Positions 8,594 to 18,727 are shown, counted from the stretch's first letter. The stretch: DNA of 64,000 nucleotides from Hypericibacter terrae (GCF_008728855.1 NZ_CP042906.1:5361001-5425000), one strand, 5' to 3'. The notes: generated from the letters alone by a model not told the origin. Numbers and translations: made by a program.

Positions 8594-9187
8594 TCAGAAA
8601 TTGCCGAGCTCGCCCGGCGGGTTGGTGCGGGCGGCGAAATGCTCCGCGTCGCCCACCTCGCGATAATGCTCGAGCGCCCAGCGCACCGACGGGAAGGCGA
8701 GATCGTTCCAGGGGATCTCGTCCCAGGCGAACAGGCCGACCTCGAGGCTCTCGGGGCCGGGCTCGATTCCCGGCGCCGCGAACCGGGCGCGGTAGATCAC
8801 CTGGACCTGGCTCAGCCGCGGGATCGAATAGACCGCGATCAGCCCGTCGATCTCGATCTTCGCGCGCGCCTCCTCCCAGGCCTCGCGCCGGGCGCCGTCG
8901 GCCGTGGTCTCGTTGAGCTCGAGATAGCCGGCGGGCAGCGTCCAGAAGCCATGGCGCGGATTGATCGCGCGCCGGCACATGAGGATGCGATCGCCCTCGC
9001 GCACCACGGCGCCGACGACGACCTTCGGATTCTCGTAATTGATGAAGCCGCAATCGCTGCAGACGATGCGCAGGCGGCTGTCGCCCTCCGGAATCTCGCG
9101 CTTGTAGCGGGCCGGCAGATTGACCGGCGCCTCGGTGCGGGAAGTCGGGCGGTCGCTGGTCGCGGGTTTGGGCGGGATATCGGCCAT
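8594..9187 (-). CDS. Nudix hydrolase with zinc-ribbon-like N-terminus
   Basis: 197 aa. The Nudix box spans residues ~87-109: G, five residues, E, seven residues, then REAWEEA, with the metal-binding Glu intact. The usual closing Gly of the box is replaced (EEARAKI). A CSDCGF pair near residue 43 resembles the zinc-ribbon N-domain found in some NADH-pyrophosphatase-like and ADP-ribose-type Nudix enzymes. It probably cleaves a nucleoside diphosphate derivative. I start at MADIPPKP; a start 12 codons upstream is possible but adds low-complexity residues. It is transcribed with the VOC gene. Confidence 0.88.
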   Translation of the reverse strand: MADIPPKPATSDRPTSRTEAPVNLPARYKREIPEGDSRLRIVCSDCGFINYENPKVVVGAVVREGDRILMCRRAINPRHGFWTLPAGYLELNETTADGARREAWEEARAKIEIDGLIAVYSIPRLSQVQVIYRARFAAPGIEPGPESLEVGLFAWDEIPWNDLAFPSVRWALEHYREVGDAEHFAARTNPPGELGNF

Positions 9188-9253
9188 GGCCGGTAATGTG
9201 CCGCCGCCTCCCCGTCGAGACAAGCCCGGCCGCCGCGAACCCCCGCCTTGCGC

Positions 9254-10525
9254 TTATTCCGGGTCCACGCCCTTCCAACTGATGCGCCAGATCGACTGGC
9301 TGGCATCGTCGGCCACGAGCAGGCTGCCATCGGGCGCCACGACCAGGCCGACGGGACGGCCGAAGACCTTGGGCGGATCGTTGCCGCCGATCCAGAACCC
9401 GGTCAGGAACGGCTCGTACCAGCCCTTGGGCCTGCCGTTGGCGAAGGGCACGCGCACCACCATGTAGCCCTGCGGCTTGCCGGCGTTCCAGGAGCCATGC
9501 AGGGCCACGAAGGCATCGCCGCGATACTCGGCGGGAAACTGCTTGCCGTCATAGAAGACGAGGCCCAGCGGCGCCGAATGCGACCGGAACAGCAGGTCCG
9601 GCTCGGTGACCTTGTCACCGCTCACGCCCGCGGGGATCTCGATGTCGGGCTGGCGGTGATTGCCGATATAGAAATAGGGCCAGCCATAGTCGGCGCCCTC
9701 CTGGATCCGGGTCAGATAATCCGGCACGAGCCCGTCGCCCAGCCCGTCGCGCTCGTTCACCACCGCATAGAGATCGTGGCTCCCAGGATAGAACGCCAGG
9801 CCGACCGGATTGCGGATGCCGGTGGCGACGGTCTTCTGATCGCTGCCATCGGCGGCAAAGCTCTGGATCGAGGCCCGCGGCAGGGGCTCGACCGCGACAT
9901 TGGACTCCGAGCCGATCGCGACATAGATGCGCGATCCATCGGGGCTGAAGACGAGATTGCGGGTCCAATGGCCCTGCCCTTCGCCGAACGCGCCCTTCGC
10001 CGTGATGCGCGTGCGCGATGGCTTCGTCAGGGTCCCCTCGGGCTGGTAGGGCAATTTCCAGATGCCTTCGATGTCGGCCACATAGAGCATGCCGTCATGG
10101 AAGGCCATGCCATGCGGCCCGTGAAAACCGGCGGCAAGGATGCGGCTGGAATCGGCGACCCCGTCACCGTCGCTGTCGACGATTCGCGTGATCTGCCCGT
10201 CGCGGCCCTCGGAGAGCAGGACCGCGCCGTCGGGCGCGATCGCCAGCCAGCGCGCGCGATCGAAGCCCTTGGCGAAGAGATTGACGGCGAAGCCCGGCGG
10301 CAGCTGGAAAGGAGGATGATCCGATGCGGTCACCAGCTCCGAAAAATTGCCGACGGCCTCGGTCGCGTCGGGTGCGGGGAGCGTGGACGGGTCGAGCTGG
10401 ATATGGGTGCCGGGCGGCTCCGACGGCGAGGCGGCGAAGGCCGCGCCCGAAAGGGTCAGGCCGGTCGCGAGGCAGAGAGCCCTGAAACCGGCGCCGATCG
10501 ATATCGGGGAGTCCGCTGGCGTCAT
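9254..10525 (-). CDS. Secreted sorbosone/glucose dehydrogenase-like protein
   Basis: 423 aa with a Sec signal peptide (hydrophobic core ending SGAAFAA), then a six-bladed beta-propeller of the soluble-quinoprotein glucose/sorbosone dehydrogenase superfamily. Visible family motifs: PPGFAV, DGDGVAD, HWTRNLVFSPDG, GIRNPVGLAF, DYGWPYFYIG and HGSWNAGKP. Relatives oxidise sugars in the periplasm with PQQ, but many propellers of this type are uncharacterised. AGGAAA precedes the ATG at 10525. It is divergent from azlC, with a 160-base shared promoter region. Confidence 0.85.
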   Translation of the reverse strand: MTPADSPISIGAGFRALCLATGLTLSGAAFAASPSEPPGTHIQLDPSTLPAPDATEAVGNFSELVTASDHPPFQLPPGFAVNLFAKGFDRARWLAIAPDGAVLLSEGRDGQITRIVDSDGDGVADSSRILAAGFHGPHGMAFHDGMLYVADIEGIWKLPYQPEGTLTKPSRTRITAKGAFGEGQGHWTRNLVFSPDGSRIYVAIGSESNVAVEPLPRASIQSFAADGSDQKTVATGIRNPVGLAFYPGSHDLYAVVNERDGLGDGLVPDYLTRIQEGADYGWPYFYIGNHRQPDIEIPAGVSGDKVTEPDLLFRSHSAPLGLVFYDGKQFPAEYRGDAFVALHGSWNAGKPQGYMVVRVPFANGRPKGWYEPFLTGFWIGGNDPPKVFGRPVGLVVAPDGSLLVADDASQSIWRISWKGVDPE

Positions 10526-10685
10526 GTCCGTTTCCTGTCGGGTCGAGGATCCCGCATCCCCGACTATAGCGAGCGACGATCGGAGGCCAACCCGGCTCCG
10601 GCCGTGAAGCCGGGCCCGGTTTGTTGTATCAGAGACGGCAATCGCGACCCAATCCCAGCCAACGCCCCCTTCCCGACCCGGTTCC

Positions 10686-11456
10686 ATGGCGCCGTCCCGC
10701 AAGACCCTGCCCACCGCCTTCGCCAGCCGGCGTGCCGCCTTCATCGGCGGCATGCGCGAATCGGCGAGCACGCCGGCGCTGGTGCTGGGCGCATCCTTTC
10801 TCGGATTCGGCTCGCTCTGCCGGCAGTCGGACTGGACCCTGCCGATGAGCCTGGCCTCCACCACCACCGGCTGGGCCCTGCCGGGCCAGATCACGCTGAT
10901 CGAGCTCTATGGCGTCGGCGCGTCCGCCGCGGCCATCTTGCTCGCGGTATGGCTCTCGGGCCTGCGGCTGTTGCCGATGACGCTGTCGCTCATGCCCTTC
11001 CTGCGCCATCCCGGCACGCCGCGCTGGCGCTATTTCCTCGCCGCCCATTTCATCGCCATCACCGGCTGGGCCAACGGCATGCAGCGCTGTCCGGTGCTGC
11101 CCTCCGACCAGCGCCTGCCCTTCTTCATCGGCTTCGGCCTGGTGCTCTGGAGCTTCTCGCTCGTGGCCACGGCCGGCGGGTTCTTCATGGTCGAGTGGCT
11201 GCCGGCGACGGTCGGGCTCGGGCTCCTGTTCCTGAATCCGATCTATTTCCTGCTGGTGTTCTCGGTCGACCTGGCCCAGCGCGCCCGCGCCCTGCCGCTG
11301 ATTCTCGGCGCCATCGCGGGGCCGCTGTTCCATCTCCTCTCGCCGAACTGGAGCCTGCTGCTGACGGGCCTCGTCGCCGGCAGCGCAAGCTTCCTGCTGG
11401 AGAAACCCGTGGCGCGCTGGATCGAGGCGCGCAAGACGATGCGGGCGACATCATGA
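10686..11456 (+). CDS. azlC: Branched-chain amino acid exporter, large subunit
   Basis: 256 aa AzlC-family membrane protein. The PALVLGASFLGFGSL segment near residues 30-45 is characteristic, and about 6-7 further hydrophobic helices follow. With AzlD it forms an exporter of branched-chain amino acids or their analogues. Its TGA overlaps the azlD ATG (ATGA), so the two subunits are translationally coupled. Confidence 0.9.
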   Translation: MAPSRKTLPTAFASRRAAFIGGMRESASTPALVLGASFLGFGSLCRQSDWTLPMSLASTTTGWALPGQITLIELYGVGASAAAILLAVWLSGLRLLPMTLSLMPFLRHPGTPRWRYFLAAHFIAITGWANGMQRCPVLPSDQRLPFFIGFGLVLWSFSLVATAGGFFMVEWLPATVGLGLLFLNPIYFLLVFSVDLAQRARALPLILGAIAGPLFHLLSPNWSLLLTGLVAGSASFLLEKPVARWIEARKTMRATS

Positions 11457-11785
11457 GCGACAACGCAATCTGGCTGCTGATCGCGGGCGCCTTCGTCGTC
11501 ACTTACATGTGGCGCGGGCTGGGCGTGGCGCTCGGCGGCGGCCTCAGCCTGGACGGACCGCTGTTCCGCTGGATCGCGGCCGTCGCCTACGCGATGCTGG
11601 CCGGGCTGATCGCGCGCATGATCCTGCTGCCGCTGGGCGCGCTGAGCGCGACGCCGATTGCCGAGCGACTGCTCGCGGCGGGCATCGCGCTCGCGGTCTT
11701 CTACTTCAGCCGGCGCAACATGCTGCTGGCGGTGTTTTCCGGCGCCGCCGCCCTGGTGCTGCTGCAGCTGATCGGCCTTTCATAA
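11453..11785 (+). CDS. azlD: Branched-chain amino acid exporter, small subunit
   Basis: 110 aa with four hydrophobic helices. AzlD-family features are the N-terminal LLIAGAFVVTYMWRGLGV and the central FRWIAAVAYAMLAGL. It is the small partner of AzlC and begins within the azlC stop codon. Confidence 0.88.
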   Translation: MSDNAIWLLIAGAFVVTYMWRGLGVALGGGLSLDGPLFRWIAAVAYAMLAGLIARMILLPLGALSATPIAERLLAAGIALAVFYFSRRNMLLAVFSGAAALVLLQLIGLS

Positions 11786-11790
11786 CGTCC

Positions 11791-12126
11791 ATGTGGGAAG
11801 CCGCGAAGGCCTGGGCCCGGTCGATCAAGCGGGACGTCGTCGCGATATGGCTGGCAGCGCGCGACCCGCGCATGCCCTGGTACGCGAAGGCGATCGCCGC
11901 CGCTGTCGCCGCCTATGCGCTGAGCCCGATCGATCTCATCCCGGATTTCATTCCGGTGCTGGGATATCTGGACGATCTCGTCATCGTCCCGCTCGGGATC
12001 CTGCTCGTGATTCGCCTGATACCGGCCGAGGTGATGGCCGAGTTCCGCCGAGAGGCCGAGCGCGCATCGAGCGGCCGGCCAGCCGCGTCGCGGCCGCCGC
12101 GATCTGGCTGGTCGCCGCCGGACTGA
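11791..12126 (+). CDS. DUF1232 (YkvA-like) membrane protein
   Basis: 111 aa. The central ALSPIDLIPDFIPVLGYLDDL is the signature of the YkvA/DUF1232 family, small membrane-associated proteins of unknown function. An amphipathic basic N-terminus (WARSIKRDVVAIWL) precedes it and a polar Arg/Pro-rich tail follows. It starts 5 bases after azlD, so it is probably cotranscribed, but a link to amino acid export is only positional. Confidence 0.85.
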   Translation: MWEAAKAWARSIKRDVVAIWLAARDPRMPWYAKAIAAAVAAYALSPIDLIPDFIPVLGYLDDLVIVPLGILLVIRLIPAEVMAEFRREAERASSGRPAASRPPRSGWSPPD

Positions 12127-12197
12127 TCCTCCGGTGGTCCTGGCCGCATCTCGCCGGATGAGCCGGGCGCAGCGGCGAAGGACATTCCTGCCGAGGG

Positions 12198-13316
12198 TTA
12201 GAACCCCGCCTGGATCTTCTCATAGTCGCGGTTGATGGCCTGCTCGAGTTCCGGCTGTTGCGGCCCTGCGAACTTGCCACGCGCCAGAATCTCCATCGGC
12301 TGCTTGGAGAGGCCACGCGCCACCAGGTCTTCCTCGGCAACGCCGTCGAAGCTCTTCTGGTTCGCATGGCCGTAACCAAACTCTTCGATGAGATACTTGC
12401 CGGCGCGGGGATCGATCATGGCGTCGATCAGATCGAGCGCCTTGTCGGGATGCGGCGCCTTCTTCAGCAGCACCAACCCGCAGCACCAGGTGAGAGCGCC
12501 CTCCTTCGGGTTAGCGAACTTCACCTTCACGCCCTGCTTCGTCAGGCCCAGCGGCGACTGGTTCCAGGTCATCGCCGCCACCACCTCGCCCGAAGCCAGC
12601 GCCTGCTCGACCTGGGTCGAATCGGAAGAATAGAAACGCAGAAGCGGGCGCTGCTTCACCAGAAGCGGATGCACCTTGTCGATGTCCGCCTGCGTGACCT
12701 CTTTCAGCACATCGACGCCGGCATAGATCGCGGCGCACCACCAAGCATCTTCGGCCGCCGCCATGGTGCCGAGCTTGCCCTTGTAGCGCTCGTCCCAGAG
12801 TAGGCCCCAGGATTCCTCCTGGCCTTGCAGATCGATCAGATCGGTGCGGTAGGTGATCGAGGTCTGGCCCCAATCGAACGGGATGAACCATTGCTGACCA
12901 TCGGCGGTCGTGGTGGGCAAGGTCTTGAGCGGCGCGAACAGGTCGCCCCAGTTCGAGAGCTTGGTCGTATCGATGGGCGCCAGCATGCCGGCCTCGCGCC
13001 AGCGCCGGGTCATGGTGCTGCAGGGATGGGTCACATCGGCGATGAAGCCGCTGCGCAGCTTCTGCAGCGCCTCCTCGTTGTCGCCGAACACCGGTGTCTC
13101 CGGCGGCGCCCCATGCTTCTCGACATAAGCAGGAAAGAGATCGGGCGTGTTGTAGTCGGACCAGGTATAATAGATCACCTCGTCCGCCGCCGCAGCGCGG
13201 CGCGGCAGCATGGGAATCGTCACCATCGCCAGCCCGGCGGCCGCCAGAGCCTTGCCGAAGGCACGGCGATTCAGTCCGCGGGCCGTCAGCGTCTCCAGAA
13301 ATGTCCGATCGCTCAT
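12198..13316 (-). CDS. Orphan spermidine/putrescine-type binding protein (Tat signal)
   Basis: 372 aa. The N-terminus NRRAFGKALAAAGLAM is a twin-arginine-like signal, ending near AAAADE. The mature part is a PotD-type periplasmic binding protein: YYTWSDYNTPDLF, FIPFDWGQTSITYRTDL and EVVAAMTWNQSP match polyamine/2-aminoethylphosphonate-type solute-binding proteins. No permease or ATPase lies beside it, unlike the complete pot operon at 31.6-35.5 kb, so it may feed a distant transporter or act as a sensor. The next gene upstream on the same strand is pgk, 125 bases away. Confidence 0.85.
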   Translation of the reverse strand: MSDRTFLETLTARGLNRRAFGKALAAAGLAMVTIPMLPRRAAAADEVIYYTWSDYNTPDLFPAYVEKHGAPPETPVFGDNEEALQKLRSGFIADVTHPCSTMTRRWREAGMLAPIDTTKLSNWGDLFAPLKTLPTTTADGQQWFIPFDWGQTSITYRTDLIDLQGQEESWGLLWDERYKGKLGTMAAAEDAWWCAAIYAGVDVLKEVTQADIDKVHPLLVKQRPLLRFYSSDSTQVEQALASGEVVAAMTWNQSPLGLTKQGVKVKFANPKEGALTWCCGLVLLKKAPHPDKALDLIDAMIDPRAGKYLIEEFGYGHANQKSFDGVAEEDLVARGLSKQPMEILARGKFAGPQQPELEQAINRDYEKIQAGF

Positions 13317-13441
13317 GCTGTCCTCCCAAGATGGCTGTTGTCGATAGCGGGGGCGTGGCGCATAGGAGCGCGCAACGCCAATCTTAGCCCAGCCCCTACC
13401 GGGCGGAGCAAGCCCGGTGATCATGGCGGTGATGGTGGCCG

Positions 13442-14653
13442 CTAGGTCTTCTTCGCCGCGTCCTGCAACGCCTTGACGCCCGGCAGCGTCTTGCCTTCGA
13501 GCCATTCGAGGAAGGCACCGCCGGCGGTCGAGACATAGGTCAGCGCATTGACCACGCCGGCCTTGCCGAGGGCGGCGACCGTGTCGCCGCCGCCCGCGAC
13601 CGAGAGCAGCCGTCCCTGGCGCGTCAGCTCGGCGACCTTCAGGGCGAGGCGCGTGGTCCCTTCGTCGAAGGGCGCCGTCTCGAACGCGCCCAGCGGCCCG
13701 TTCCAGACCAGCGTGCGGCAGCCTTCGAGGCGCCGGGCGATCGCATCGGCGGTGCGCGGGCCCACATCGAGGATCATCTGATCGGCCGGCACGGCGTCGA
13801 TGTCGACGACATGGCTGTCAATGCCGGGCTCGAGCTTCGCCGCCACCGTCGCATCCTCCGGCAGGAGAATGTCGCAGCCGGCATCGCGCGCCTTCTTCAG
13901 CACGGCGCGCGCGGTCTCGGCCATGTCGCGCTCGGCGAGCGACTTGCCGATCGCCATGCCATTGGCGAAGAGGAAGGTGTTGGCCATGCCGCCGCCGATC
14001 ACGAGCAGGTCGACCTTCTGCACCAGGTTGCCGAGGAGATCGAGCTTGGTCGAGACCTTGGCGCCGCCCACGATCGCGGCCACCGGGCGCTGCGGCGTTT
14101 CGAGCGCCTTGGTCAGGTGATCGAGCTCGGCCTGCATCAGGAGGCCGGCCGCGGCCGGCAGCAGATGCGCGATCCCCTCGGTCGAGGCATGGGCGCGATG
14201 GGCGCAGGAGAAGGCGTCGTTCACATAGAGATCGCCGAGCCGGGCGAGGGCCTTGGTGAAATCCGGATCGTTCTTCTCCTCGCCGGAATGGAAGCGGAGA
14301 TTCTCGAGCAGCAGCACCTCGCCGTTCTTCAGGGCCGCGACCGCCTTCTCGGCGACGGGCCCGACGCAATCCTCGGCGAAGCCCACCTTGCGGCCGCCCA
14401 GCGCGGCGCCCAGGGCCTCGGCGATCGGGCGCAGCGACATCGACTCCACGCGCTTGCCGTCGGGCCGGCCGAAATGGGAGAGGATGATCACCTTGGCGGC
14501 GCGATCGATCAGGGCCTGGACCGTGGCCGAGGAGCGATCGATGCGGGTCGGATCGGTCACGCGGCCGTCCTTGACCGGCACATTGAGATCGAGGCGCAGC
14601 AGCACGCGTTTGCCGGCGACGTCGAGCTGATCGAGGGTGCGGAATTGAGCCAT
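13442..14653 (-). CDS. pgk: Phosphoglycerate kinase
   Basis: 403 aa, the normal length. It transfers phosphate between 1,3-bisphosphoglycerate and ADP in glycolysis, gluconeogenesis or carbon fixation. Motifs: RLDLNVP near the N-terminus, [24 protein letters not shown], and the C-terminal nucleotide site [12 protein letters not shown] with [15 protein letters not shown] start at [11 protein letters not shown]. No gap or fba is adjacent. It is divergent from the SDR gene across a ~196-base region. Confidence 0.96.
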   Translation of the reverse strand: MAQFRTLDQLDVAGKRVLLRLDLNVPVKDGRVTDPTRIDRSSATVQALIDRAAKVIILSHFGRPDGKRVESMSLRPIAEALGAALGGRKVGFAEDCVGPVAEKAVAALKNGEVLLLENLRFHSGEEKNDPDFTKALARLGDLYVNDAFSCAHRAHASTEGIAHLLPAAAGLLMQAELDHLTKALETPQRPVAAIVGGAKVSTKLDLLGNLVQKVDLLVIGGGMANTFLFANGMAIGKSLAERDMAETARAVLKKARDAGCDILLPEDATVAAKLEPGIDSHVVDIDAVPADQMILDVGPRTADAIARRLEGCRTLVWNGPLGAFETAPFDEGTTRLALKVAELTRQGRLLSVAGGGDTVAALGKAGVVNALTYVSTAGGAFLEWLEGKTLPGVKALQDAAKKT

Positions 14654-14849
14654 CGCGGGGGAAATCTCGCGTCTGTTGGGGGGCGCTGGCGGGACGGGGA
14701 CCGGGATCGGGCCGGTGCCGGCGGCGGTGAGCGGCGGCATCATTCCCAAGGCGGCCGACAAATGCAATTGTGCCAGAACAGCTATACCAGAACAGCCTCG
14801 CGGAACGGGATCGGGGCCTGGACATCACGGGGCTGAGGGGAACTTTCGA

Positions 14850-15632
14850 ATGGCCTACCAGACTGCCCTGATCACGGGCGCGTCCAGTGGAATCGGCGAG
14901 GCGATCGCGCGGGCCCTGCCGCCTTCCACCAACCTGCTGCTGACGGGCCGCGACCGGCCGAGGCTGCAGGCCCTCGCGGATTCCCTCGCCAGCAATGGCC
15001 GCTCGGTCGAACTGCAAACGGCCGATATCGGGACGGACGAGGGACTGAGCCGCCTGGTCGAGTGGGCCGAGCCCTATGAGCCCGATCTCCTGGTCAACAA
15101 TGCCGGCTTCGGGCGCTTCGGCAACGCGCTTGCCGAGGCCGAGCCCGGCGAAAACGACGAAAGCATCGTCAAGGTCAATGTCCTGGCGCCGGTCACCCTC
15201 ACCCGCGCCCTTGCCCCGGGCATGCTGAAGCGCGCTCGGGCGAACGGTCACCGCGCCGGTCTGATCTATGTGGCGAGCACGGTCGCGTTCTTCCCCATGC
15301 CCTATCTGGCGACCTATGCCGCCAGCAAGCATTTCCTGCGCGCCTATGTCGAGGCGATCGCGAACGAGCTGCGCCGCGAGCCGGTCGATCTCCTGGCGGT
15401 CTGTCCCGGCGTGACCCGGACGGCCTGGCTCGAGCGTGCCAACATGCCGGTCCCGCGCTTTGCCAGGATCGACGAGCCGGGGGATGTGGCGCGCGTGGCA
15501 CTGGCCGCGATCGGCCGGCGCCCGGTGCAGATGGTGGGCTCGCAAGGCCATCTCGCCGCCTGTTTCGCCCGCTTCCTGCCGCGCCGGTTCGTGGTGGCGA
15601 TGATGGGCCGGATGGCCGAAAACTGGGGCTGA
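14850..15632 (+). CDS. Short-chain dehydrogenase/reductase (SDR)
   Basis: 260 aa classical SDR. The NAD(P) motif GASSGIGEA is near residue 11, NNAGFGRFG near 90, a Ser in the ASTVAFF stretch, and the active-site pair YAASK about 150. The C-terminus is basic and hydrophobic, as in the DltE-type group of short SDRs. Substrate unknown. It is a single gene; the 237-base gap to the next gene contains an AT-rich patch (TATTATTATAAAATAT) that may be a promoter. Confidence 0.88.
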   Translation: MAYQTALITGASSGIGEAIARALPPSTNLLLTGRDRPRLQALADSLASNGRSVELQTADIGTDEGLSRLVEWAEPYEPDLLVNNAGFGRFGNALAEAEPGENDESIVKVNVLAPVTLTRALAPGMLKRARANGHRAGLIYVASTVAFFPMPYLATYAASKHFLRAYVEAIANELRREPVDLLAVCPGVTRTAWLERANMPVPRFARIDEPGDVARVALAAIGRRPVQMVGSQGHLAACFARFLPRRFVVAMMGRMAENWG

Positions 15633-15869
15633 GGCCCGCCGGCAGGCCGGCCGCCACCCTGTAGTATTCTGATATTATTATAAAATATGGATCTCCCCGC
15701 GGCGCCAAGGTCGATCAACCCTGGCGGCCCGATAGATTGCATTTAAGGAAAGCTTTTACGGCCTAGGCGCAAGGATGGACGGTTGCCACATTAGGGGCGG
15801 TGGGGCGCCGAGTCGTTTGGACCGGCGCCGCCCCACCACGGGACCTTTCCAGATCATGGCCACACCCGC

Positions 15870-17588
15870 ATGACCGCTTCTCTGGTCTCGCCGCAAGCCG
15901 AGCCGGCGCCTCGCTGGCTCGCGAGCTATCCCGCGGATGTGGACTGGAATGCCGTGATCGAGCCGAAGCCGGTCTATGCGCTGCTCGATCATGCGGTCGC
16001 CACCTGGCCCCACCGCGTGGCGCTCGATTTCATGGGCCGTCGCACCCTCTATGCCGAGCTCGGCCGCCAGGTCGATCATGCCGCGAAGGGCCTCTCGGCC
16101 CTGGGCCTGGGGCCCGGCATGAAGCTCGGGCTCTTCCTGCCGAACTGCCCCTATTTCGTGGTGCTCTATTTCGCGGCGCTCAAGACCGGCGCCACGGTCG
16201 TCAACTACAATCCGCTCTATACGCCGCCCGAGGTGACGCGCCAGATCGAGGATTCCGAGACCGACATGATGGCGACCCTCGACTTGGCGCAGCTCTACAA
16301 CAAGCTGGACCCGCTCCTCGCCAGCACGCGCCTCAAGCGGCTCATCGTCTGCTCGATGGCGGAGATCCTGCCCGCGCCCAAGCGCTGGCTCTATCAGATC
16401 GCGATGCGCCGCACGCTGGTGGATTGCCCGCGCGACGACCGCCATATCCGCTTCTCCGACCTGATCGCCAATGAGGGCGGGTTCGTCCCGCCGCCGATCG
16501 ATCCGCTCCGGCAATTGGCCTTGCTGCAATATACCGGCGGCACGACCGGCATTCCGAAGGGCGCGATGCTGACCCATTCGAATGTCTATACCAACGCCGA
16601 GCAATGCCGCCTCTGGTTCCCGGTCGGCAATGGCGACAAGCCCGAGCAGGAGATCATGCTGGGCGTGCTGCCGCTGTTCCATGTCTTCGCCATGACCGTG
16701 GTGATGAATTGGAGCATCCGGGTCGGCGCCGAGATCGTGCTGCTGCCGCGCTTCGAGATGAAGGGCATGATGCAGACGATCACCAAGCGCAAGCCGACCG
16801 TCTTCGCCGGCGTGCCGACCCTGTTCAACGCGATCATCAACAATCCCAAGATCGCCAGCTACAAGATGGACTCGCTGCGTTTCTGCATCTCCGGCGGCGC
16901 GCCCCTGCCCGACGAGGTGCGCGCGCGGTTCGAGGGCATGACCCATGCCAAGCTGGTCGAGGGCTACGGCCTGTCCGAGACGTCGCCCGTCGTCTGCTGC
17001 AACCCGCCCTTCAGCGGCGGACGCCCCGGCTCGGTCGGGCTGCCCTATCCGAGAACCATCATCGAGATCCGGGACGCCGAACCGCCGCATCGGCTCCTGC
17101 CGCAGGGCGAGCGCGGCGAGATCTGCGTGCGCGGGCCGCAGGTGATGGCGGGCTATTGGAAGCGGCCGGACGAGACCGCGGCCAACACGGTCGACGGGGC
17201 CTTCCGCACCGGCGATGTCGGCTATATCGACACGGACGGCTATGTCTTCATCACCGACCGTCTCAAGGACATGATCAATGCCAGCGGCTACAAGGTCTAT
17301 CCGCGCCTGATCGAGGAAGCGATCTATCGCCATCCCGATGTCGCGGATTGCGCCGTGATCGGCATGCCCGACCCCTATCGCGGCCAGACCGTGAAGGCTG
17401 TGATCGTGGCCAAGCCCGGCAAGACACTGACGGACAAGATCCTCATCGCGTTCCTCGCCGACAAGCTGTCGCCGATCGAGATGCCGACCGCCTTCGAGTT
17501 CCGCAGCTCCCTGCCCAAGACCGCCGTCGGCAAGATCGACAAGAAGGTCCTTCAAGCCGAGGCCACCGCCGAAAGGAAATCCGCATGA
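15870..17588 (+). CDS. fadD: Long-chain acyl-CoA synthetase
   Basis: 572 aa AMP-forming ligase that activates fatty acids to acyl-CoA, the entry step of beta-oxidation. The AMP-binding P-loop YTGGTTGIPKG lies at residues 221-231. Later motifs include GYGLSETSPV, the hinge TGDVGYIDTDGYVFITDRLKD region, and the catalytic Lys in TAVGKIDKK near the C-terminus. The start has no good ribosome-binding site. A five-codon ORF at 15856-15873 ends in a TGA overlapping this ATG, which could couple translation. The 3' end overlaps the thiolase start by 4 bases. It is the first gene of a four-gene fatty-acid oxidation run. Confidence 0.9.
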   Translation: MTASLVSPQAEPAPRWLASYPADVDWNAVIEPKPVYALLDHAVATWPHRVALDFMGRRTLYAELGRQVDHAAKGLSALGLGPGMKLGLFLPNCPYFVVLYFAALKTGATVVNYNPLYTPPEVTRQIEDSETDMMATLDLAQLYNKLDPLLASTRLKRLIVCSMAEILPAPKRWLYQIAMRRTLVDCPRDDRHIRFSDLIANEGGFVPPPIDPLRQLALLQYTGGTTGIPKGAMLTHSNVYTNAEQCRLWFPVGNGDKPEQEIMLGVLPLFHVFAMTVVMNWSIRVGAEIVLLPRFEMKGMMQTITKRKPTVFAGVPTLFNAIINNPKIASYKMDSLRFCISGGAPLPDEVRARFEGMTHAKLVEGYGLSETSPVVCCNPPFSGGRPGSVGLPYPRTIIEIRDAEPPHRLLPQGERGEICVRGPQVMAGYWKRPDETAANTVDGAFRTGDVGYIDTDGYVFITDRLKDMINASGYKVYPRLIEEAIYRHPDVADCAVIGMPDPYRGQTVKAVIVAKPGKTLTDKILIAFLADKLSPIEMPTAFEFRSSLPKTAVGKIDKKVLQAEATAERKSA

Positions 17589-18724
17589 CCCGCTCCGCCG
17601 TCATCGTCGGTTATGCCCGCACGCCCTTCCATTTCGCGCATAAGGGCGCGCTCGCCAGGGTGCGGCCGGACGATCTCGCCGCCACCGCGGTGAAGGCGCT
17701 CCTCCAGCGCACCGGCGTTCCCGCCGCCGATATCGAGGATCTGCAGATGGGCTGCGCCTTCCCCGAAGGCGAGCAGGGTTTCAACGTCGCGCGCCTCGTG
17801 GTGCTGCTCGCGGGCCTGCCGCAGAGCGTCGCCGGCGCCACGGTCAACCGCTTCTGCGGCTCCTCGATGCAGGGCATCCACACGGCGGCCGGCTCGATCG
17901 CCATGGGAGCGGGCGACGTCTTCATCTGCGCCGGCGTCGAATCGATGAGCCGCGTGCCGATGATGGGCTTCAACCCGATGCCCAACCCGGTTCTCGCGGA
18001 CAAGGTGCCCGGCGCCTATATGGCGATGGGCATCACGGCCGAGAATCTGGTGCGGAAATACAAGATCGGCCGCGACCGCCAGGACGCCTTCTCGCTCTCC
18101 AGCCAGCAGAAGGCGAGCGCGGCGCAGGCCGCGGGCAAGCTCGATGCCGAGATCGTCCCGGTCGGCTCCGGCAACGACATCGTCGCCAAGGACGGCTGCA
18201 TCCGCCCCGACAGCACGCTCGAAGGCCTCAAGGGCCTGAAGCCGGTGTTCGAGGCCGATGGCAGCGTCACCGCCGGCAGTTCCTCGCCTTTGACCGACGG
18301 CGCCTCGGCCGTGATGGTGACCTCGGAAGAATATGCCAAGGCCCATGGGCTGAAGATCCTGGCCCGCATCAAGAGCATCAGCGTCGCCGGTTGCGCACCG
18401 GAGATCATGGGCATCGGCCCGGTCGCCGCGACGAAGAAGGCGCTCGACCGCGCCAAGCTCAAGGTCGGCGATATCGATGTGATCGAGCTCAACGAGGCCT
18501 TCGCGGTGCAGGCGCTGGCCTGCGCCGACGAGCTCAAGCTCGACCTCGCCAAGACCAATATCGATGGCGGCGCCATCGCACTCGGCCATCCGCTGGGCGC
18601 CACGGGCGCGCGCATCACCGGCAAGGCCGCGCAGATCATGGCGCGCGAGGGCAAGAAATTCGCGCTCGCCACCCAATGCATCGGCGGCGGCCAGGGCATC
18701 GCCACCATCCTCGAGGCGGTCTGA
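17585..18724 (+). CDS. fadA: Acetyl-CoA C-acyltransferase (3-ketoacyl-CoA thiolase)
   Basis: 379 aa thiolase that cleaves 3-ketoacyl-CoA with CoA, the last step of each beta-oxidation round. The nucleophilic Cys is at residue 91 in NRFCGSS. Also present are [23 protein letters not shown] (catalytic His) and CIGGGQG (second Cys near the C-terminus). The start codon overlaps the fadD stop (ATGA). The next gene begins 3 bases after its stop. Confidence 0.94.
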   Translation: MTRSAVIVGYARTPFHFAHKGALARVRPDDLAATAVKALLQRTGVPAADIEDLQMGCAFPEGEQGFNVARLVVLLAGLPQSVAGATVNRFCGSSMQGIHTAAGSIAMGAGDVFICAGVESMSRVPMMGFNPMPNPVLADKVPGAYMAMGITAENLVRKYKIGRDRQDAFSLSSQQKASAAQAAGKLDAEIVPVGSGNDIVAKDGCIRPDSTLEGLKGLKPVFEADGSVTAGSSSPLTDGASAVMVTSEEYAKAHGLKILARIKSISVAGCAPEIMGIGPVAATKKALDRAKLKVGDIDVIELNEAFAVQALACADELKLDLAKTNIDGGAIALGHPLGATGARITGKAAQIMAREGKKFALATQCIGGGQGIATILEAV

Positions 18725-18727
18725 TCC

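Noticed and set aside
8214-9278. Apparent Nudix-VOC fusion in one minus-strand frame
   Set aside because: The N-terminal part is the Nudix gene read in the wrong frame. The VOC protein has its own ATG at 8582, and the Nudix motifs lie in another frame at 8594-9187.
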